Assembly: GCA_963517805.1 (NCBI GenBank)
Contig: CAUQHD010000072.1
Coordinates: 1-7,692, forward strand
Source of the DNA: JABCPE02 sp963517805
Lineage (GTDB): Bacteria > Bacteroidota > Bacteroidia > Flavobacteriales > Weeksellaceae
DNA: 7,692 nucleotides
Direction of reading: 5' to 3'
The notes under the pieces are model-generated. The model saw only the letters and a program-made list of their open reading frames with translations, was not told the DNA's origin and searched no databases. The translations under genes and the position numbers were made by a program. This document shows positions 4,463-7,692 of this stretch, piece by piece; within the stretch, counting starts at the first letter, position 1; each line of letters opens with the position of its first letter.

Positions 4463-7006
4463 TTAAATCTTTATATTGTTTATTCTTAGAGAATTAAGTA
4501 TCACAGAAACTGAGCTGAAACTCATCGCTGCAGCTGCAATCATCGGCGAAAGTAATATCCCGAAGAAAGGGTAGAGGATACCTGCAGCAATAGGCACTCC
4601 CAAAGCATTATAAATAAAAGCAAAAAACAGATTTTCACGGATATTTCTCATCATTTTTTCACTTAAAATTTTCGCTTTTACAATACCATGGATATCGCCC
4701 TTTAATAGAGATATTTCGGAACTTTCGATAGCGATGTCTGTTCCTGTTCCCATTGCGATACCTATATCTGCCTGTGCAAGGGCAGGAGCATCGTTTATTC
4801 CATCGCCGGTCATTGCTACAATTTTGCCCTGCTTTTGTAATTCTTTGATTTTGTTTATTTTATCCTGCGGAAGACAATTAGACTGAAAGTTTTTAATTCC
4901 TAATTCTTGAGCCACTATTTTAGCCGTATTTTCATTATCTCCTGTAAGCATAATGACTTCTATGCCTTTTTTCTGTAAAATATCGATTGATTGTTTTGCA
5001 TTTGTCTTAATTTTATCTGCAAAACATACAAAACCTATAACATGCTTATTTTCAGCTAAAAAAGAAATCGTAAAGGCTTTGTTTTTCAGCTTATCAAGTT
5101 CTTGGAGGATTTCTTCAGAAAAAGAAATATTCTGCTGTATCAAAGAATTTTTAGTCCCTAAAAAATATTCCTTACCATTGATTATTCCAGAAATCCCTTT
5201 TCCTACTAAATTTTGAAAATTATCTACTTGAATAGGTTTTATGTTTAATTCTTCAGCCTTGTCTAAAACTGCTTTGGACAGAGGATGTTCACTGTTTTGG
5301 TTCAATGAATAGGCTAATGTGAGGATTTCGTTTATATTTCTGCCATCAATGCCGAAAATATATTCCAAAGAAGGCTTCCCTTGAGTAAGTGTTCCTGTTT
5401 TATCGGTGATTAGAACATCCATTTTCTCCATTTTTTCGAGGGCTTCGGCGTTTTTTATTAAAATTCCGTTTCGTGCCCCTTTGCCTATTCCTACCATTAC
5501 AGACATGGGGGTTGCCAGCCCCAAAGCGCATGGACAGGCGATTACTAAAACAGCCAAAGCATTTACAAAGGCATTGAACAACTTCGGTTCATGCCCTAAA
5601 AACCACCAAACCACGAATGTTATCACAGAAATGAAAATTACCGCAGGAACAAATATTTTAGCAACATTATCCGTAAGTTTTTGGATAGGCGGTTTGCTTC
5701 TGCTAGCTTCATTTACCATGCTAATAATTTGAGATAGGAGAGTGGCACTGCCTACTTTCTGAGATTCCATCAAAAAGGTTGAATTTCCATTAATCGTTCC
5801 AGAAATTATGTGGCTGCCTATGCTTTTTTCAACAGGGATAGGTTCACCTGTAATCATGCTTTCATCCACAGAAGAAGAACCTTCGATGATGATGCCATCT
5901 ACAGGAATTTTCTCTCCGGGTTTTACTCGCAAAATATCCCCAACTTTTACTTCGCTTAAACTAACCGTTTTTTCTGCTCCATCTACTATTATATGGGCTT
6001 CGGAAGGGGAGAGGTTCATCAGTTTTCGGATAGCGTCTCCCGTTTTTTTGTGAGCTTTAGCTTCTAATAATTGTCCCAATAAAACTAATGTAATGATGAC
6101 ACACACACTTTCAAAATAAATCGGAAAACTATGTTTATGTTCCATCGGATGCGGAACAAATTGAGGAAAAAGTAGTGAAATCCAGCTCAGTAGCAATGCA
6201 GCTCCAGCTCCTAAACCAATGAGACTGAACATATTAAGATTCCAAGTCTTGAACGAAATATATGCTTTTTTAAAGAAAACAAAACCAGCATAAATTACTG
6301 GAATAGAAAGAGTTCCCTGCAGCCAAAACTGAGTTTTTACAGGAATTTTTTCCAAAGAAATTCCCATCATATCGCCCATAGCCAATATAAAAACAGGGAT
6401 TGTAAAAACCAACGAAAGATAAAATTTTCTTCGTAAATCCAAATAAGAAGAGTTATCTTCTTCATTACCAGAGGTTATCTGAACTAAATCCATTCCGCAA
6501 ACAGGACAGCCCACATTTTTGGGATAGGTTTTGTCTCCTTCACAAAACATAGGGCAGTAAAATTCCCCGATTTTATCAGGTTTGGCTAAGTGTTTGTGTT
6601 GGTCAATCTTTTGATTTTTATGGTTTTCCTGTTCTTCAATCGGCACCAAAAACATGTTGCACACTGGGCATCTGCCAGGTTTGAAATAAAGTTTTTCGCC
6701 CTCACATTTCATCGGACAGAAATAGACACTGCTTGGAGAAATTTTATCCTCAGGTTTTACTATATTTTTATTCGGATTTTCAGGGTCTTCCAAAAAATAA
6801 TGTCCGATTTGTTTTAGTTCTTCGTTTAAAAAATCTATATCTATTTCTTTTTCAGAGGAAATAGTCACTTTAGAAGCTGCTAAATCTACATCAGCAGAAA
6901 TGTGAGGCAAAGAGTTTAGTTTCTCTGTTATTTTTTTCTGACAACCAGAGCAACTCATGCCAATTACATTATATATTTTTATATTCATTTTAGTTTGATT
7001 TAACAT
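4463..7006 (-). CDS. copA: Copper-exporting P1B-type ATPase (CopA-like)
   Basis: This is a complete 847-residue inner-membrane pump that uses ATP to move Cu(I) (possibly Ag(I)) out of the cytoplasm. In order it has an HMA domain with GMSCSGC at 16-22, then two cysteine-rich heavy-metal-binding modules: CPMKC...CPVC at 97-116 and CPMFC...CPVCGM at 151-172. A His-bearing linker joins the two modules. The membrane core follows: helices from about 195, TGEP actuator loop at 386-389, CPC ion-binding motif at 491-493, DKTGT phosphorylation site (Asp535), SEHP at 572-575, LTGD at 687-690 and GDGINDAP at 734-741. The last helices hold YN (799-800) and MSFSS...N (828-838), which point to Cu(I) specificity. 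The His-rich loop HPMEHKH at 286-292 suits a copper pump. Met7 is an alternative start. No CopZ chaperone, CueR/CsoR regulator or CusA-type genes are adjacent. No clear terminator follows, so some transcription could run into the tRNA pair. Confidence 0.95.
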   Translation of the reverse strand: MLNQTKMNIKIYNVIGMSCSGCQKKITEKLNSLPHISADVDLAASKVTISSEKEIDIDFLNEELKQIGHYFLEDPENPNKNIVKPEDKISPSSVYFCPMKCEGEKLYFKPGRCPVCNMFLVPIEEQENHKNQKIDQHKHLAKPDKIGEFYCPMFCEGDKTYPKNVGCPVCGMDLVQITSGNEEDNSSYLDLRRKFYLSLVFTIPVFILAMGDMMGISLEKIPVKTQFWLQGTLSIPVIYAGFVFFKKAYISFKTWNLNMFSLIGLGAGAALLLSWISLLFPQFVPHPMEHKHSFPIYFESVCVIITLVLLGQLLEAKAHKKTGDAIRKLMNLSPSEAHIIVDGAEKTVSLSEVKVGDILRVKPGEKIPVDGIIIEGSSSVDESMITGEPIPVEKSIGSHIISGTINGNSTFLMESQKVGSATLLSQIISMVNEASRSKPPIQKLTDNVAKIFVPAVIFISVITFVVWWFLGHEPKLFNAFVNALAVLVIACPCALGLATPMSVMVGIGKGARNGILIKNAEALEKMEKMDVLITDKTGTLTQGKPSLEYIFGIDGRNINEILTLAYSLNQNSEHPLSKAVLDKAEELNIKPIQVDNFQNLVGKGISGIINGKEYFLGTKNSLIQQNISFSEEILQELDKLKNKAFTISFLAENKHVIGFVCFADKIKTNAKQSIDILQKKGIEVIMLTGDNENTAKIVAQELGIKNFQSNCLPQDKINKIKELQKQGKIVAMTGDGINDAPALAQADIGIAMGTGTDIAIESSEISLLKGDIHGIVKAKILSEKMMRNIRENLFFAFIYNALGVPIAAGILYPFFGILLSPMIAAAAMSFSSVSVILNSLRINNIKI

Positions 7007-7046
7007 AATATAAATTATAGGAATAAATTTAATTAAAAGTAACTAG

Positions 7047-7075
7047 CAAATATATACTTTTTTTTATAAAAACAA
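7047..7075 (-). promoter_or_regulatory. Candidate copA promoter
   Basis: On the minus strand TTG (7075-7073), an 18-base spacer and TATATTTG (7054-7047) fit the flavobacterial consensus TTG-N17-23-TAnnTTTG. The -7 box ends 40 bases before the copA ATG. A 7-bp inverted repeat (AAAAGTA at 7035-7041, TACTTTT at 7055-7061) brackets the -7 box and could be an operator. Confidence 0.55.
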
Positions 7076-7208
7076 TTCTAATTTTCTAAAATGATGAATT
7101 TAATATCGTAAAAAAATATTATAAATACTTGGTTAACAAAAACTTATAAATAATAAAATTTTTCTTAAGAACTTTAAAAACAAAGAAATTTTGCTAAAAT
7201 AGTTTTTA

Positions 7209-7232
7209 TAAGAATATAAATTCTTAACTTTG
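7209..7232 (+). promoter_or_regulatory. Candidate -7 element with overlapping dyad before the KAS III gene
   Basis: TAACTTTG at 7225-7232 fits TAnnTTTG and sits 26 bases before the ATG at 7259. No TTG stands at the expected spacing upstream. A perfect dyad, TAAGAAT-ATAA-ATTCTTA (7209-7226), overlaps the box, so a bound repressor could block it. A related palindrome TTCTTAAGAA lies at 7162-7171. The rest of the 252-bp gap between copA and this gene is AT-rich and shows no gene. Confidence 0.4.
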
Positions 7233-7258
7233 TATTCGTACTTTTTAAACGAAAAAAT

Positions 7259-7692
7259 ATGCCAAATACTATAATCATAGGTTCAGGATCTTATATTCCA
7301 GAGAGAGTTATTGATGGAAATTATTTTTTAGATGCTGTTTTCTATGATGAAAATGGAAAAATTATAGACAAACCTAATGAAGAAATTGTCAAAAAATTTG
7401 TAGAAATCACTGAAATTGAGCGCCGTAGGTATGTGAATGATGATGAAAACAATTCTGATATTGCGACAAAAGCTTCTGAAATAGCTATCCAAGATGCTGG
7501 AATAGACCGCGAAACCCTAGATTATATTATCTGTGCGAGTAATTTCGGAGAAATCAATGTAGATGGAATAAGTAGTTTTATGCCTTCTATGTCTGCAAGA
7601 ATAAAGCATAAACTTGGCATAAAGAGCAGAAAATGTGTAAATTATGATATGATTTTTGGTTGTCCTGGCTGGGTAGAATCTATGATTTTGGC
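7259..7692 (+). CDS. 3-oxoacyl-ACP synthase III-like protein (FabH family), N-terminal part
   Basis: The frame opens with ATG at 7259 and runs without a stop to the window edge (144 complete codons), so the 3' half is missing. The protein starts PNTIIIGSGSYIPERV, the usual thiolase-fold opening of KAS III enzymes, with ITEIERRRY at 50-58 and the strand YIICASNFGE at 89-98. The block NYDMIFGCPGWVESMIL at 128-144 places the expected catalytic Cys at residue 135. FabH enzymes join acyl-CoA to malonyl-ACP to start fatty-acid synthesis. This divergent branch (GCPGW rather than the ACSG of classical FabH) is common in Bacteroidota alongside a standard FabH, and its substrate is unclear. The His and Asn of the catalytic triad lie beyond the window. 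It is divergently oriented to copA, with no evident functional link. Confidence 0.85.
   Translation, partial: MPNTIIIGSGSYIPERVIDGNYFLDAVFYDENGKIIDKPNEEIVKKFVEITEIERRRYVNDDENNSDIATKASEIAIQDAGIDRETLDYIICASNFGEINVDGISSFMPSMSARIKHKLGIKSRKCVNYDMIFGCPGWVESMIL

Noticed and set aside
4953..6817. Four plus-strand open frames of 75-108 codons opposite copA (4953-5216, 5406-5732, 5808-6053, 6590-6817)
   Set aside because: All lie opposite well-conserved ATPase coding sequence and read as shadow translations with no domain or context support.

Overview
The window comes from an AT-rich member of the Bacteroidota, most likely a flavobacterium of the Weeksellaceae (Chryseobacterium/Riemerella-like). Three things point there: a GldB gliding-motility lipoprotein, promoters of the Bacteroidota type (TTTG-N19-TAnnTTTG, best seen before the tRNA pair), and the lack of clear Shine-Dalgarno sequences before start codons. 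The family placement is an inference from protein style; no search was run.

Left part (1-3140): the 3' end of an M14-type zinc carboxypeptidase gene runs off the left edge. It converges on nadE (NAD synthetase, minus strand), and the two stop ends overlap by 8 bp. nadE is divergent from gldB across a 56-bp gap that holds a promoter-like element for each direction. gldB is joined by a TAATG stop/start overlap to a short TsaC/Sua5-type threonylcarbamoyl-AMP synthase gene, so the two form a unit. gldC, the usual partner of gldB, is not there.

Middle part (3203-4429, all minus strand): a tRNA pair, initiator tRNA-Met(CAU) then tRNA-Ser(UGA), has its own strong promoter and a hairpin/T-tract terminator. 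Just beyond it lies a gene of the PoNi type (DUF1910/DUF1911), the immunity partner of a secreted nuclease toxin. A single in-frame TAG codon splits it into an N-terminal and a C-terminal half, and no toxin gene is in view. This looks like an orphan, decaying (or possibly split) immunity gene beside a tRNA locus, and it is the most unusual feature here.

Right part (4463-7692): a complete copper-exporting P1B-type ATPase (CopA) carries one HMA domain and two cysteine-rich heavy-metal-binding modules before its membrane core. A 252-bp AT-rich divergent region with promoter elements and several inverted repeats separates it from the 5' part of a FabH-like ketoacyl synthase III gene, cut by the right edge.

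Most of the window is housekeeping and stress functions unrelated to each other: NAD synthesis, tRNA modification, gliding, copper export and fatty-acid-type condensation. I see no CRISPR array, insertion sequence or complete new multi-gene system.
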